In this document: positions 1 through 7,266 of the stretch, piece by piece
How positions within the stretch are numbered: position 1 is the stretch's first letter
Layout of the letters: each line of letters opens with the position of its first letter
IMG/VR virus record: IMGVR_UViG_3300022214_000024
Location: 1 to 20,160 of that record
Source: a virus
Reading direction: 5' to 3' (one strand)
Length of the DNA: 20,160 bases
Position numbers and translations under genes: made by a program
The notes under the pieces: generated by a model
What the model saw: only the letters and a program-made list of their open reading frames with translations
What the model was told of the DNA's origin: nothing
The model's database searches: none

Positions 1-2665
1 CCTGCGCGTAGGCTTCCAGCGACTTGCTTTGCTCAATAGCAAGATCAACCGCCTTCATCACGTTTTCAATTTCGCGGTTATATTCTTCCGGCGTTAGGAA
101 GCTCTTTGCCGCATCCAGATAGTTTTGGCTAACGCCGACAAGCTGGCCAATCGCTTCCTCATTGCCGGCGATAGCTGCTTGGCTGATTTCCTCAAACTTG
201 CTGCGGGCGGCGGTATAGATTTCTTCCGCCGTCATCAACTGCTGTGCCAGCGTATCGCGGAACGCTTGCAGATTGGCCGTCATGGCCTGAAACTTCTCAA
301 TCGTCGCGCCGATAGCAGCGGCCTCGCGGTTATAGGCATCGGCCAGCGCATTGCGGGCGGTGCTGATCTGTTCCAGCACTTTTAGGATTTCCTCAGTGCC
401 AAGACCTGCAATTTTCTCAACAATAATCTTGCTGCTTTCGCTCAATCCCTCAAATGCGCCTTTGCCCACCGCGCTCTTGATGGCGGCTGCAATGGCCTCC
501 TCTGCGCTTGCAAACTTCTGCGCGCCCTGTGATCGGAAATCACCGCCGCTTTCGTTGAAATAAAACTGCTCGCCGCTAATGCCGATGCTTCCAAATCCTC
601 CACCGCCACGAACATTTCCGCCAAGACCAGCGGCAATAGTGCCTAATTGCTCACTAAATGCCTGCCCCAAAAGAAGGCCAAAGTCCGCGCTGTCTTTGCC
701 GCGAGACGCGAAAACATTGCCCGGCCCGGTGCCGCTCAACGTCACATCAGCATAAGGATTGCGGTGAAATAGGCCGCCTATTAACATCCCATGAAGTGAG
801 CCAATTATAGAACCAATTGCCGCGCCGGCAGGCCCACCAACAGCCCCACCGACTGTTCCGTAAACAGTTGAACCAATAGCAGCCCCGCGCTTTTCCGATC
901 TATTGCTGCCAAGGGCGTTGCCAATTTCTAGGCCAACTTTAAGGCTGGCACCCAATTGGCCCATGCTTGTGCCGATTTGAGACAGCACGCCATCAATGCT
1001 TGCACCGATGGAGTCAAACATAGCACCCATCGTCTTGCTAAATTCTGGAAAGTCACGCTCAAACAGGTTGCCAAGGCGATCAATGGTCTGTCCCATCTTG
1101 CCGCCGAAAACATCAGCCACGCCGCCGATAACATCACTAAAGGTTTTCAGACTCTTTCGGGTGTATTCCTCGGCTTGCCTTGCGGCCTCTGCGCGTGCGT
1201 TGCTGCCAATGTCAGCCATTTCTTGCAGGCGCTTGCCAGCGTCCTTGAAAACGCTATCATCAAACCTGAACGACTTTTCCAGCGCCGTGATGGCTTGGCC
1301 GGTTTCGATAGCGATATACTCGCCAAGCGTTTTGCCAGCCTTCTGCGCCGCCGCTTTCAATGTGCGTTCGTCAAGGATCGTATCTGCACCGCCCTGCATA
1401 CGCTGCTTTGCGGCGTCAATGATGTTGGCGCTCAGTGTGTCGCCAGCCGCGCGAAAGCCATCTTTGGCTTCGCCAAAAGCCTGCTTGATCTGGCCGGTGA
1501 ACGCTTTGCCAGCCGCATTGGCAGCGCCGCTGTATTTGTTTTCCAGTTCGGGAATATCAACAATCGTTTTGATCGTTTCCATGCCCAGCTTGCGAAGCAG
1601 CGTGTTCGTTGATGCGATAAACCCATTCAGGAAAACTTCAATCGCGCGGCTTACGTTGTTCACCGCCCTAATGGTCAGATCGCCCAAAACAGCCGGCAGA
1701 TTCTTGAACACTTCAACAATGCCACGGAAGCCGCCGACAAACGCCGCATAGATGCCCGCCGCGACATCGCTGCCCAATTCCGCCACAAAGCGGAAAGTGG
1801 CAAAAAAGCCTTTCTTGAACATGTCGAAAGCTTTGTCCAAATTCAAAGCGTCCGAAATGGTCTTGCCCAGTCCCTTGAACACATCACCCATTGTGATGGC
1901 AGCCGGGCCGACTTCCTTTTCCAGTTCCTTCAATTCCTTTTTGGTCAAGCCAAGGCTGCGCTGGAACTTCTCCAGTTCGCCGGTCTTGCCGACTTGCGCT
2001 TGAAAGTCCTTGAACGCCACGAACGCCGTGCCAGCCGCAGCGGCAAACGCCAAGAACGCCGGATTCAGCGCAACGGCAGCCACCACGCGGCCCGTCATTC
2101 CTGCAATCTCTATAGCCAATCCGCGCACGCTAAGGCCGGCTTGGCCCATGATGCCGGCAATCTGCGTGCCTTGCTGGGCGAAAACAATCAGCGGATTTTG
2201 GCCGCTGACCAAACTTACCCCAACATCCTGCAACTGAAATGCAAGGTTCTGCGCGTGATGCCCGGCCAGCTTGCTGCTGTTGCCAATGTTGCCGATGTGC
2301 GGCGTAGTAGTCATGGCCGCGCGTTCGGCCTTAAGCAGTTCCGCGCCCATGCTGCGGATTTCGCGCGCTAGTTCCGCCGTAGGTGCGGCGGCAGCGGCCA
2401 CCTTAATTTCCAGCGCCTTGATTTGCAGCGATGACTTGCCAACCGTCTCTAGCTCACGGTTAAGCGAATCCAGATAGCGCACCGCATCAAGCGTCGGCTT
2501 GTGGGCCGATTGCATGGCCTCGGTCATGCGATGCTGGCTGGCAATCATCGCATCAACAGCGCGGCCAGTATTTCCAGCGGCAGACGCAAGCCCTTCAAGA
2601 TCGCGTTCGGCGGTCTTGGCGCTTGTGCTGTCTACTGCGATCCGAAGCCTTGCAAGTTCGGCCAT
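1..2665 (-). CDS. Tail tape measure protein, N-terminal 888 residues (C-terminus outside window)
   Basis: Sets tail length and sits inside the tail tube. The frame opens at an ATG at 2665-2663 (MAELARLRIAVDS) and stays open to base 1, so the C-terminus is missing. The N-terminal part matches the tail length tape measure (TMP_2) pattern: a helical start, then around residues 120-150 a segment reading LAFQLQDVGVSLVSGQNPLI and FAQQGTQIAGIMG. This is followed by a hydrophobic stretch rich in Ala/Val/Phe, then long charged helices. A Gly/Ala-rich hydrophobic block (GGAVGGPAGAAIGSIIGSLH, near residue 630) is a candidate membrane segment, as tape measures often carry. It is the longest gene here and lies directly after the tail assembly chaperone frames, the canonical position. 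The start region GGGGCTTGCTTAATGGCCG lacks a clear Shine-Dalgarno and almost repeats that of the portal gene. Confidence 0.9.
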   Translation of the reverse strand, partial: MAELARLRIAVDSTSAKTAERDLEGLASAAGNTGRAVDAMIASQHRMTEAMQSAHKPTLDAVRYLDSLNRELETVGKSSLQIKALEIKVAAAAAPTAELAREIRSMGAELLKAERAAMTTTPHIGNIGNSSKLAGHHAQNLAFQLQDVGVSLVSGQNPLIVFAQQGTQIAGIMGQAGLSVRGLAIEIAGMTGRVVAAVALNPAFLAFAAAAGTAFVAFKDFQAQVGKTGELEKFQRSLGLTKKELKELEKEVGPAAITMGDVFKGLGKTISDALNLDKAFDMFKKGFFATFRFVAELGSDVAAGIYAAFVGGFRGIVEVFKNLPAVLGDLTIRAVNNVSRAIEVFLNGFIASTNTLLRKLGMETIKTIVDIPELENKYSGAANAAGKAFTGQIKQAFGEAKDGFRAAGDTLSANIIDAAKQRMQGGADTILDERTLKAAAQKAGKTLGEYIAIETGQAITALEKSFRFDDSVFKDAGKRLQEMADIGSNARAEAARQAEEYTRKSLKTFSDVIGGVADVFGGKMGQTIDRLGNLFERDFPEFSKTMGAMFDSIGASIDGVLSQIGTSMGQLGASLKVGLEIGNALGSNRSEKRGAAIGSTVYGTVGGAVGGPAGAAIGSIIGSLHGMLIGGLFHRNPYADVTLSGTGPGNVFASRGKDSADFGLLLGQAFSEQLGTIAAGLGGNVRGGGGFGSIGISGEQFYFNESGGDFRSQGAQKFASAEEAIAAAIKSAVGKGAFEGLSESSKIIVEKIAGLGTEEILKVLEQISTARNALADAYNREAAAIGATIEKFQAMTANLQAFRDTLAQQLMTAEEIYTAARSKFEEISQAAIAGNEEAIGQLVGVSQNYLDAAKSFLTPEEYNREIENVMKAVDLAIEQSKSLEAYAQ

Positions 2666-2709
2666 TAAGCAAGCCCCATTCTGTTCATGCTATCTATGCC
2701 ACAGCGCGG

Positions 2710-3180
2710 CTATTTTTGCAAAGCGCCCTTACCATCGTTCACTTTGTCAGCCCAGGACGACATCGCCTTGCTGATTTTGTCGCGCCGATCTGCGGTCATG
2801 CGTTCCGGTGACATATAGAACGGCGGGCAAGATGCCTGACTGGCCTTTGACAGCGCCGAAGCGTAATCATGCGATAGGCGGCGGATCGTGCCGGCCTCCC
2901 ACGCTGATAGGCTGATGCCGCGATTGGTCTGCCAAGCGGCTATCTCCAATTCACTGATTGCCACCGGGCTACTCATGGCAAGCGGCTGGGCTGGGCCAAT
3001 CTCGAACAGGATTTCTAGCAAATAAGCGCCAGCGGTGATGGGCGGCAGATCGCCGCCCACCGTGTCACGCCTTGGCCGCTTTTCTTTTTCGGGGATGGTG
3101 TTTAGCCAAGCGATTTGCTTGACGTAAATCGACAGCGTTTCAATCGTTTCCGTGAAAGAAGTTTGCGCGATTAGCGACAA
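2710..3180 (-). CDS. Tail assembly chaperone, downstream (T-like) frame, probably made by frameshift
   Basis: In lambda-like phages a minority of ribosomes shift frame at the end of G to make the extended GT protein, which loads the tape measure. Here a frame open from 3225 to 2710 overlaps the end of the upstream chaperone gene (stop at 3140-3142) by 86 nt. Its protein has the look of T-type proteins: PPITAGAYLLEILFEIGPA, then ELEIAAWQTNRGISLSAWEA, then RRLSHDYASAL. The only start near the overlap is a TTG at 3180, with AGGAG just 1 nt away, too close for normal initiation. I therefore prefer a frameshift product. The T frame is +1 (equivalently -2) relative to the upstream frame, not the -1 of lambda. 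The given start is the first possible codon, not a claimed initiation site. It ends 44 nt before the tape measure start. Confidence 0.7.
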   Translation of the reverse strand: MSLIAQTSFTETIETLSIYVKQIAWLNTIPEKEKRPRRDTVGGDLPPITAGAYLLEILFEIGPAQPLAMSSPVAISELEIAAWQTNRGISLSAWEAGTIRRLSHDYASALSKASQASCPPFYMSPERMTADRRDKISKAMSSWADKVNDGKGALQK

Positions 3181-3544
3181 ACTCCTGTGCCTGTTCCCGA
3201 ATCCACGGCCAATCGGTGTAAACTGTCACCGCATTAGCCTTTTCGCACTTGAGCGCCTTGCCATCCAAATCAAAGCCCGTCCACTTGATGGTCATCTTGG
3301 CCAGATCGTCAATCATCTCAGCCGCCAGCTTTTCGGCATCTAGATCGGCAGTTGCCCGCTTACCCTTGGCAAGACGGTTCAAGGCCATTTGCTGCTTTGC
3401 CATCTGGATTTTGCGATAAGCGGCGCTGTCCTGGCCCAGAAGCGTGATGGTCATGCCATCAAGCGGTTCTTCGGTCTGCGGATGCACCAGTTGCAGCGTA
3501 GCGCCTTCGTCGGCCTTCACGGCCTTAAGCGTGTTCAAATCCAT
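3140..3544 (-). CDS. Tail assembly chaperone (G-like), 134 aa
   Basis: Small acidic/basic helical protein (MDLNTLKAVKADEGATLQLV) lying between the tail tube gene and the tape measure gene, where siphoviruses encode the chaperone that keeps the tape measure soluble during tail assembly. Assignment rests mainly on position, on length, and on the long open overlap with the T-like frame. The N-terminal third resembles a beta-rich start (GATLQLVHPQTEEPLDGMTI), followed by long Lys/Ala-rich helices from about residue 40. The start ATG at 3544-3542 has AAAGGG about 5 nt upstream. The gene ends ANFFHGND and stops at 3140. The last codons contain TTC TTT CAC at 3160-3152, a place where a tRNA-Phe could slip +1 into the T frame. 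Confidence 0.72.
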   Translation of the reverse strand: MDLNTLKAVKADEGATLQLVHPQTEEPLDGMTITLLGQDSAAYRKIQMAKQQMALNRLAKGKRATADLDAEKLAAEMIDDLAKMTIKWTGFDLDGKALKCEKANAVTVYTDWPWIREQAQEFVANRANFFHGND

Positions 3545-3563
3545 GGTTGCCCTTTCATGTCAG

Positions 3564-3626
3564 CCCGAAAGTGCCAGCGGCAGGCGGCGGGCGATCCGCT
3601 TTTCGGGTGCTACCCTAGCCGCTGGC
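3564..3626 (-). promoter_or_regulatory. Interleaved inverted repeats between tail tube and chaperone genes
   Basis: Two perfect inverted repeats interlock in the 93-nt gap. CCCGAAA (3564-3570) matches TTTCGGG (3601-3607), and GCCAGCGGC (3573-3581) matches GCCGCTGGC (3618-3626). The second can be lengthened by 3 bp past one bulged A at 3617. Because one arm of each lies inside the other, both can form together only as a pseudoknot, or they alternate. There is no U-run after them in the transcribed direction and they end just before the chaperone Shine-Dalgarno, so a plain intrinsic terminator is unlikely. Confidence 0.5.
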
Positions 3627-3637
3627 GTTCGGTAATG

Positions 3638-4099
3638 TTACGGGGCGGCGACCTTGATAACCTTGTTATCAATTTCAAGCGTCACTTCGGCCATCGTGAT
3701 GGCGTCGGCGTTGCCCACGTTCACCTTGTAGCTCATCACCTGGGCGGTGAAATACTGGATTTCGCCGTTCACCAACAACACCTTGACGGCGACCTGCGCG
3801 TCGGTGCCGGCAGCCGCTTCGGCAGCGTCCTGCAAGATCGTCTGGCCAGCATCGTCATCCGACACGGCCATCGTCAAAGCTACGGAGCCGTAGTTAAGCG
3901 AACCACGGCGCTTGGCAACAATGCCGGTCGCCAGCGGGGTGTGAGTGGCAAGCGCGGCTTCTGCACCGAAGGCGGGCAGTTCTGCAAGCTCGCCGCAGGC
4001 AATCCAAGTCAGCGCGGCAAAGCCGGCAGAGTTATAGGTTGCCGGCGATGCGTTGGCGACCGAAACGATAGTGCCAACAGAAGAAACAACGTCAGACAT
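3638..4099 (-). CDS. Major tail (tail tube) protein, 153 aa
   Basis: Likely the protein that polymerises into the tail tube. It begins MSDVVSSVGTIVSVANASPA and is dominated by short alternating hydrophobic strands rich in Ala, Val, Thr and Gly, as expected for the tube beta-sandwich. Recognisable stretches include TYNSAGFAALTWIACGELAE, the RRGSLNYGSVALTMAVSDDD segment, and a C-terminal EIQYFTAQVMSYKVNVGNAD strand pair. About 150 residues is normal for short tube proteins without an Ig-like C-terminal domain. It sits between the HK97 gp10-like gene and the chaperone, the standard order. It is separated from both by small gaps, and structured DNA follows it, fitting a gene made in much higher amount than its neighbours. 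Confidence 0.85.
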   Translation of the reverse strand: MSDVVSSVGTIVSVANASPATYNSAGFAALTWIACGELAELPAFGAEAALATHTPLATGIVAKRRGSLNYGSVALTMAVSDDDAGQTILQDAAEAAAGTDAQVAVKVLLVNGEIQYFTAQVMSYKVNVGNADAITMAEVTLEIDNKVIKVAAP

Positions 4100-4110
4100 A
4101 ATTCGACCTC

Positions 4111-4566
4111 CTACAGTCGCAGCGCGCGGCTGATTTCGTTAATGCTAATCCGCACCATACCACTTGGAGCCTGCTTTGAAAAGCCACCAACTGTGTTTGG
4201 CCCTGGGCGGTATAGGCCAAATTCTAGCGAAGCGATGTAGGGAAGATTGTTGCTAATATAAAAGACGTTGCCGGGTGCCTGAAACGCCGCCGCCTCTGCG
4301 TTTGCTTTTGCAAATTCGGATGCCCGGCTTTTGTTGGGGGCCACTGCATTGCTGCCAGTGTCACCGCTAAATTCAATAGTATGACTAACGGGCTGCCCGA
4401 TGCTGGCCTGCCAGTTTGCCCGCGCCCGGCCAGTGTCAACCGGCGTTTTCAAGACAATGGCATAAGCCAGATCAAGGCAGATTTTGCTAATCTGTGCATT
4501 AGCCGCTTCGCCTGCCTTTTCGGCAAACTTGCTTAGATCAAGCGCAAAGTCGCTGCCCGCGCTCAT
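4111..4566 (-). CDS. HK97 gp10-like tail completion protein, 151 aa
   Basis: A neck or tail-completion protein of the HK97 gp10 / lambda Z type that helps join or finish the tail. Family marks visible: TPVDTGRARANW near residues 41-52 (the PVDTGxxRxxW signature), YISNNLPYIASLEFG near residues 103-117 (the N-x-x-Y-x-x-x-x-E-x-G signature), and APSGMVRISI near the end, where the family usually has a P-x-G-hydrophobic turn. The start ATG at 4566 overlaps the upstream stop by 4 nt (ATGA), so the two are probably translationally coupled. Length is normal for the family. Confidence 0.88.
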   Translation of the reverse strand: MSAGSDFALDLSKFAEKAGEAANAQISKICLDLAYAIVLKTPVDTGRARANWQASIGQPVSHTIEFSGDTGSNAVAPNKSRASEFAKANAEAAAFQAPGNVFYISNNLPYIASLEFGLYRPGPNTVGGFSKQAPSGMVRISINEISRALRL

Positions 4567-4958
4567 GCGAATGCCCGATATTCAATTGACAGCGGCACAG
4601 CGTATCGGTCGCCATCCATCAGCGCCGGCCCCATGCTGGCCCGCAAAATCGTCACGGTAATGCCGGATCGCGTCAATTGCAGGCCACGCGGGAACAACGC
4701 CAGCACAGCATCAGCGGCCACCCTTGGCGGCCCTTTGGTCGCACCCTTGGGTGCCATCACGCTCACTTGATAGATGCCGCTATATTCGTCGCTGGATGCG
4801 TTGGAAATGCCCACGGCCATAGTGGCAGCCGGTAGGAATGATTCTGCCAGATAGACACCAGTAGGAGGCGTAAATGGCGAGTTTTCCCATTGCACCTGAT
4901 AGCCCGCCAGCGTGTTAAGGCGGGCGCTTAGGGCGGCGCTGATCGTGGCTTGACTCAT
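4563..4958 (-). CDS. Tail terminator-like protein (DUF4128-like), 131 aa
   Basis: Probably caps the tail tube to stop growth and forms the joining face with the head (lambda U role). The sequence shows the pattern of DUF4128/tail terminator proteins: an N-terminal helix LSARLNTLAGYQVQWEN that includes the inhibitory-looking PFTPPTGVYLAESFLPA loop, then a strand YSGIYQVSVMAPKGATKGPP, a helix AADAVLALFPRG, and a last strand RYAVPLSIEYRAF. It overlaps both the gene before (4 nt) and the gene after (4 nt) by ATGA-type junctions. Assignment is by pattern and position; no catalytic residues are expected. Confidence 0.8.
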   Translation of the reverse strand: MSQATISAALSARLNTLAGYQVQWENSPFTPPTGVYLAESFLPAATMAVGISNASSDEYSGIYQVSVMAPKGATKGPPRVAADAVLALFPRGLQLTRSGITVTILRASMGPALMDGDRYAVPLSIEYRAFA

Positions 4959-5146
4959 TGCACCGTCACCGTTTCGCCGTCTGCATAATCAAGCGCGATC
5001 TGCGTTCCATCAGCCTTGCGGATTAGGACAGTCGTGATCTCATCGCCTTCTGCAATGATAGCTTCCACGGTGCCGCGCTCCCATTGCACCGGGAACCAAA
5101 TGTCGCCGCCGACTTGCAGCATCTCGCCATCATCATGATCAATCAT
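4955..5146 (-). CDS. Small hypothetical protein in head-tail joining cluster, 63 aa
   Basis: I do not recognise a named family. The protein is acidic and beta-rich (MIDHDDGEMLQVGGDIWFPV, then a Lys/Asp-rich C-terminal strand set ending ETVTVQ). The chosen ATG at 5146-5144 forms TGATG with the upstream stop and has GAGG 8 nt upstream. A TTG 21 nt earlier (5167) would give a 70-residue version overlapping the upstream gene by 22 nt, and is less likely. Position between the head closure and tail terminator genes suggests a minor structural or assembly role, which is inference only. Confidence 0.65.
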   Translation of the reverse strand: MIDHDDGEMLQVGGDIWFPVQWERGTVEAIIAEGDEITTVLIRKADGTQIALDYADGETVTVQ

Positions 5147-5499
5147 CAGTTTGCCCTCAACTGACAAATGTAAATCACATCAGCGCCGGCCTTGCGGATC
5201 GGCCTCACGTCCATAACGCGGTATGTTCTACCGTCAACGGTTGCGGTGCAATTGACTTCCGGTCGCGGCGTGATCTTTTCCAGCGTCAAGCGAATGTCAC
5301 CAGATTGCACGGTTGTTTGGTCAAGTTCGCTTTTTCGGTATTGGCCAGGATAGCCCTTGCCGGTCACAGTCGTTGCAGCCGTTGGCGTCTGTGCTGCGCC
5401 GGTCACAGGATCAAAGGCCGGTGTGCCGGGAAACGCAATGCTAACCGTCTCGCCCTCGCGGGCAAGCAAAAGCGCGGCGCGTTCTGCAATGCCCGTCAA
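5146..5499 (-). CDS. Head closure / neck protein-like, 117 aa
   Basis: Likely a head-tail joining ring protein. It begins with a helix (MTGIAERAALLLAREGETVS) and continues with a small beta-barrel: a long Thr-rich loop (TGAAQTPTAATTVTGKGYPG), then DIRLTLEKITPRPEVNCTAT and GRTYRVMDVRPIRKAGADVI, ending in a strand YICQLRAN. A helix-plus-barrel protein of 110-120 residues ending in such strands, placed after a DnaT-like connector and before gp10 and terminator genes, matches head-closure proteins of siphoviruses. The start overlaps the upstream stop by 4 nt (ATGA). Confidence 0.6.
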   Translation of the reverse strand: MTGIAERAALLLAREGETVSIAFPGTPAFDPVTGAAQTPTAATTVTGKGYPGQYRKSELDQTTVQSGDIRLTLEKITPRPEVNCTATVDGRTYRVMDVRPIRKAGADVIYICQLRAN

Positions 5500-6008
5500 G
5501 TGCGGATCACCGTCACAGAGGCAAACGCGCCGCCACTGCTTGAATTGGTGTAGGGTGACAGGATGCGCGCAATCTCTGTGAATTGCGTTCCGCGCGGCCC
5601 AAACTCGCTATATTCGATTTCGATCACGTCCACTCTTTCGCGGGTGATCGTGCGGCCAGTGTCGGGAATCAGATCGGTGTTAGTCGTCGCCTTAAGCGCC
5701 ATTTCAATCGTGGCGCGAACCACAGCAGATGGCACCGTGTCGCTATCGACAAGGAACATCTCCACCCAAACGTCATAACGCGGCCAAGCCAAAGCCTGCG
5801 CTTCGGTGTTCCGAAAGCCCTTCCATGCGCTGCGATAGGTGGCTTCTAGAAAGTCAGTGGCGCGGATTAGCGACTGCTCCTTGACCTGATTTGTCAAAGC
5901 TGTCCAGCCCGTAATGCCGCGATCCGCAACATAGGCATCAGCCGCCGCCACGCTGGCAAAGCTGTTAGCGTTTGCAAGGCCGGCTCCGGTTTCGACAACA
6001 AACGCCAT
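5496..6008 (-). CDS. DnaT-like head-tail connector protein, 170 aa
   Basis: Commonly annotated as a 'DnaT-like ssDNA-binding protein', but its fixed place in head clusters argues for an adaptor at the portal. Visible family pattern: VETGAGLANANSFASVAAAD, then AYVADRGITGWTAL, then QSLIRATDFLEATYRSAWKG, then AQALAWPRYDVWV (the 'LAWPR' signature), then a second helical half with AVVRATIEMALKA and a C-terminal region IEIEYSEFGPRG and ARILSPY. The start ATG at 6008 lies 3 nt after the previous stop, with AAGGGAAG upstream. The C-terminus overlaps the next gene by 4 nt. DNA-binding activity is not shown by the sequence. Confidence 0.8.
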   Translation of the reverse strand: MAFVVETGAGLANANSFASVAAADAYVADRGITGWTALTNQVKEQSLIRATDFLEATYRSAWKGFRNTEAQALAWPRYDVWVEMFLVDSDTVPSAVVRATIEMALKATTNTDLIPDTGRTITRERVDVIEIEYSEFGPRGTQFTEIARILSPYTNSSSGGAFASVTVIRT

Positions 6009-6011
6009 CTT

Positions 6012-6221
6012 TTAGCTTCCCTTGCGCGGCCTGCCCCGCTTGATCGGGGATGGTGCCAGTGCTGGCGTGATCGGCTCTGCCTTAGCTTCTAGCACAGGCT
6101 CCGGTTGTTTCACAACAGCGCCGGGCGGCTTGTAGCGGGCATCTAAAATCTTGTAACCGCCAGCGCGCAATTCAGCCTTGCGGGCTGCGCTCACCGGGTG
6201 CGGTTCGTATGCAATCTTCAT
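6012..6221 (-). CDS. Small Pro/Lys-rich hypothetical head protein, 69 aa
   Basis: A short basic protein: MKIAYEPHPVSAARKAELRA, then GYKILDARYKPPG, a Pro/Glu/Ala-rich linker, and a C-terminal KRGRPRKGS. The last part resembles an AT-hook core (RGRP), which binds the DNA minor groove in other proteins; with only one copy this may be chance. The first half looks like a small globular element that asks which residue register to use (residues 10-30), and the rest is probably disordered. It is placed between the capsid gene and the connector, with GAGGGG a few nt before the ATG. Function unknown; a minor head or DNA-contacting role is inference. Confidence 0.65.
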   Translation of the reverse strand: MKIAYEPHPVSAARKAELRAGGYKILDARYKPPGAVVKQPEPVLEAKAEPITPALAPSPIKRGRPRKGS

Positions 6222-6241
6222 TCATCGCCCCTCAAAGGTTT

Positions 6242-6267
6242 GGGGCTGGCCACTTCCTGCCAGCCCC
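6242..6267 (-). terminator. GGGGCTGGC hairpin after the major capsid gene
   Basis: A perfect 9-bp inverted repeat, GGGGCTGGC (6242-6250) and GCCAGCCCC (6259-6267), with an 8-nt loop, begins 13 nt past the capsid stop. No U-run follows it on the transcribed strand, so it may act as a weak or factor-dependent terminator, or protect the 3' end of the capsid mRNA. The same arms recur at 19614-19636. Confidence 0.45.
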
Positions 6268-6280
6268 ATTCCCTCACGTC

Positions 6281-7252
6281 TTACGACATGTCGCCGATGG
6301 CGATAACGCCAGCGGTGTTCTTGATGTCGGTAGCAACCTTGTCCCAGTTGGAACCGGTCGCCAGTTCGGCATCAGTCGGCGACTTGCCGCCGTTGGCTTC
6401 GTCCCAAGCATAGCCCTTAAGGCCAAGGCCGAAGCTGTAATCGACCTGCATCGTCGTTTCGATGCGGGTCTGGCCGTTGCTGGTGTCGATGTTGCTGATG
6501 ACATCGCCACCGTCGAACACGGTCGCAGCGCCAGACACCAGGCCCAGCACCTTATCCTTGCCCGGCGAACCGGCCACGGACAGGGCAGGCGCATCGGTCA
6601 CGATCACGGCCTTGCCCAGAATGTCCACCACCTGAACGCCCTGCGCATAGAACAGGCGCGCGGTGTTGGTCAGGTTCTGGTCAACCAGCTTGTGCAGCAT
6701 GGAGCCGGTCATCACGTTGGCCAGGATGTCCATCGAACGATCACCAAACTTGGCATGTGCGCCGTTGATGACGTTGTAAGTCACAATGGCATTGGTGCCA
6801 GCCGACACGTCATTCGTGGCAGTCGCCTGATTTTCAATTGCAGCCACAAGCGCCGCAACGGCGGTGTTAAGCTGGTCACGAAGCAGGGCTTCGGCAAAGT
6901 TGCGGCTGGCCACTTCGATGCCTTCAGCGGTCGGCTTCTGGAGCCAAGTCAACTGCGACGGTTCAAAGCGGATCGGGCCGAAACCACCGGCAACCTTCAC
7001 CGACACATGCTTAAGCTGGGTCAGATCGGTCGGGCTGGCCGATGCCTGCGAAGCATAGCGATCAACGCGGCGCTGGGCCGAGTGGATGGCGGCGAAGAAC
7101 GATTCCTGCAAGAAATCGCCGTCGAAACCGGCAGTGGTCAGACGGATGGTGCCGTTGGAAGCGGCGTTGAATTTGTCAACCATCTGGCCCAGCGTTTCGA
7201 TGGTCGCTGGCATCACATACTGGTTGAAAACCTGCATCTGCGAAAGAGACAT
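6281..7252 (-). CDS. Major capsid protein, 323 aa
   Basis: Shell-forming protein of the HK97 fold; the sequence resembles the Gp13-like major capsid family. Recognisable stretches: MSLSQMQVFNQYVMPATIET at the start, LTTAGFDGDFLQESFFAAIH and SAQRRVDRYA near residues 38-65, GGFGPIRFEPSQLTWLQKPT near residues 88-107, ANVMTGSMLHKLVDQNL in the middle, and a C-terminal domain with VVDILGKAVIVTDAPALSVA and DYSFGLGLKGYAWDEANGG. The length is right for the family and there is no obvious cleaved N-terminal delta domain, which agrees with the separate scaffold gene just upstream. The start ATG at 7252 is preceded by AAGGA. It is followed by a strong hairpin. Confidence 0.9.
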   Translation of the reverse strand: MSLSQMQVFNQYVMPATIETLGQMVDKFNAASNGTIRLTTAGFDGDFLQESFFAAIHSAQRRVDRYASQASASPTDLTQLKHVSVKVAGGFGPIRFEPSQLTWLQKPTAEGIEVASRNFAEALLRDQLNTAVAALVAAIENQATATNDVSAGTNAIVTYNVINGAHAKFGDRSMDILANVMTGSMLHKLVDQNLTNTARLFYAQGVQVVDILGKAVIVTDAPALSVAGSPGKDKVLGLVSGAATVFDGGDVISNIDTSNGQTRIETTMQVDYSFGLGLKGYAWDEANGGKSPTDAELATGSNWDKVATDIKNTAGVIAIGDMS

Positions 7253-7266
7253 GACGTAATCCTTAG

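Noticed and set aside
996-1751. 251-residue plus-strand frame inside the tape measure gene
   Set aside because: Ser/Ala/Pro-rich antisense reading of a continuous tape measure frame.
3389-4240. 283-residue plus-strand frame spanning the chaperone and tail tube genes
   Set aside because: Crosses two supported genes and an intergenic gap in antisense; low-complexity His/Gly/Arg composition.
5147-5167. TTG start giving a 70-residue version of the small protein at 4955
   Set aside because: The ATG at 5146 has a well-placed GAGG and forms TGATG with the previous stop; the TTG start would need a 22-nt overlap.
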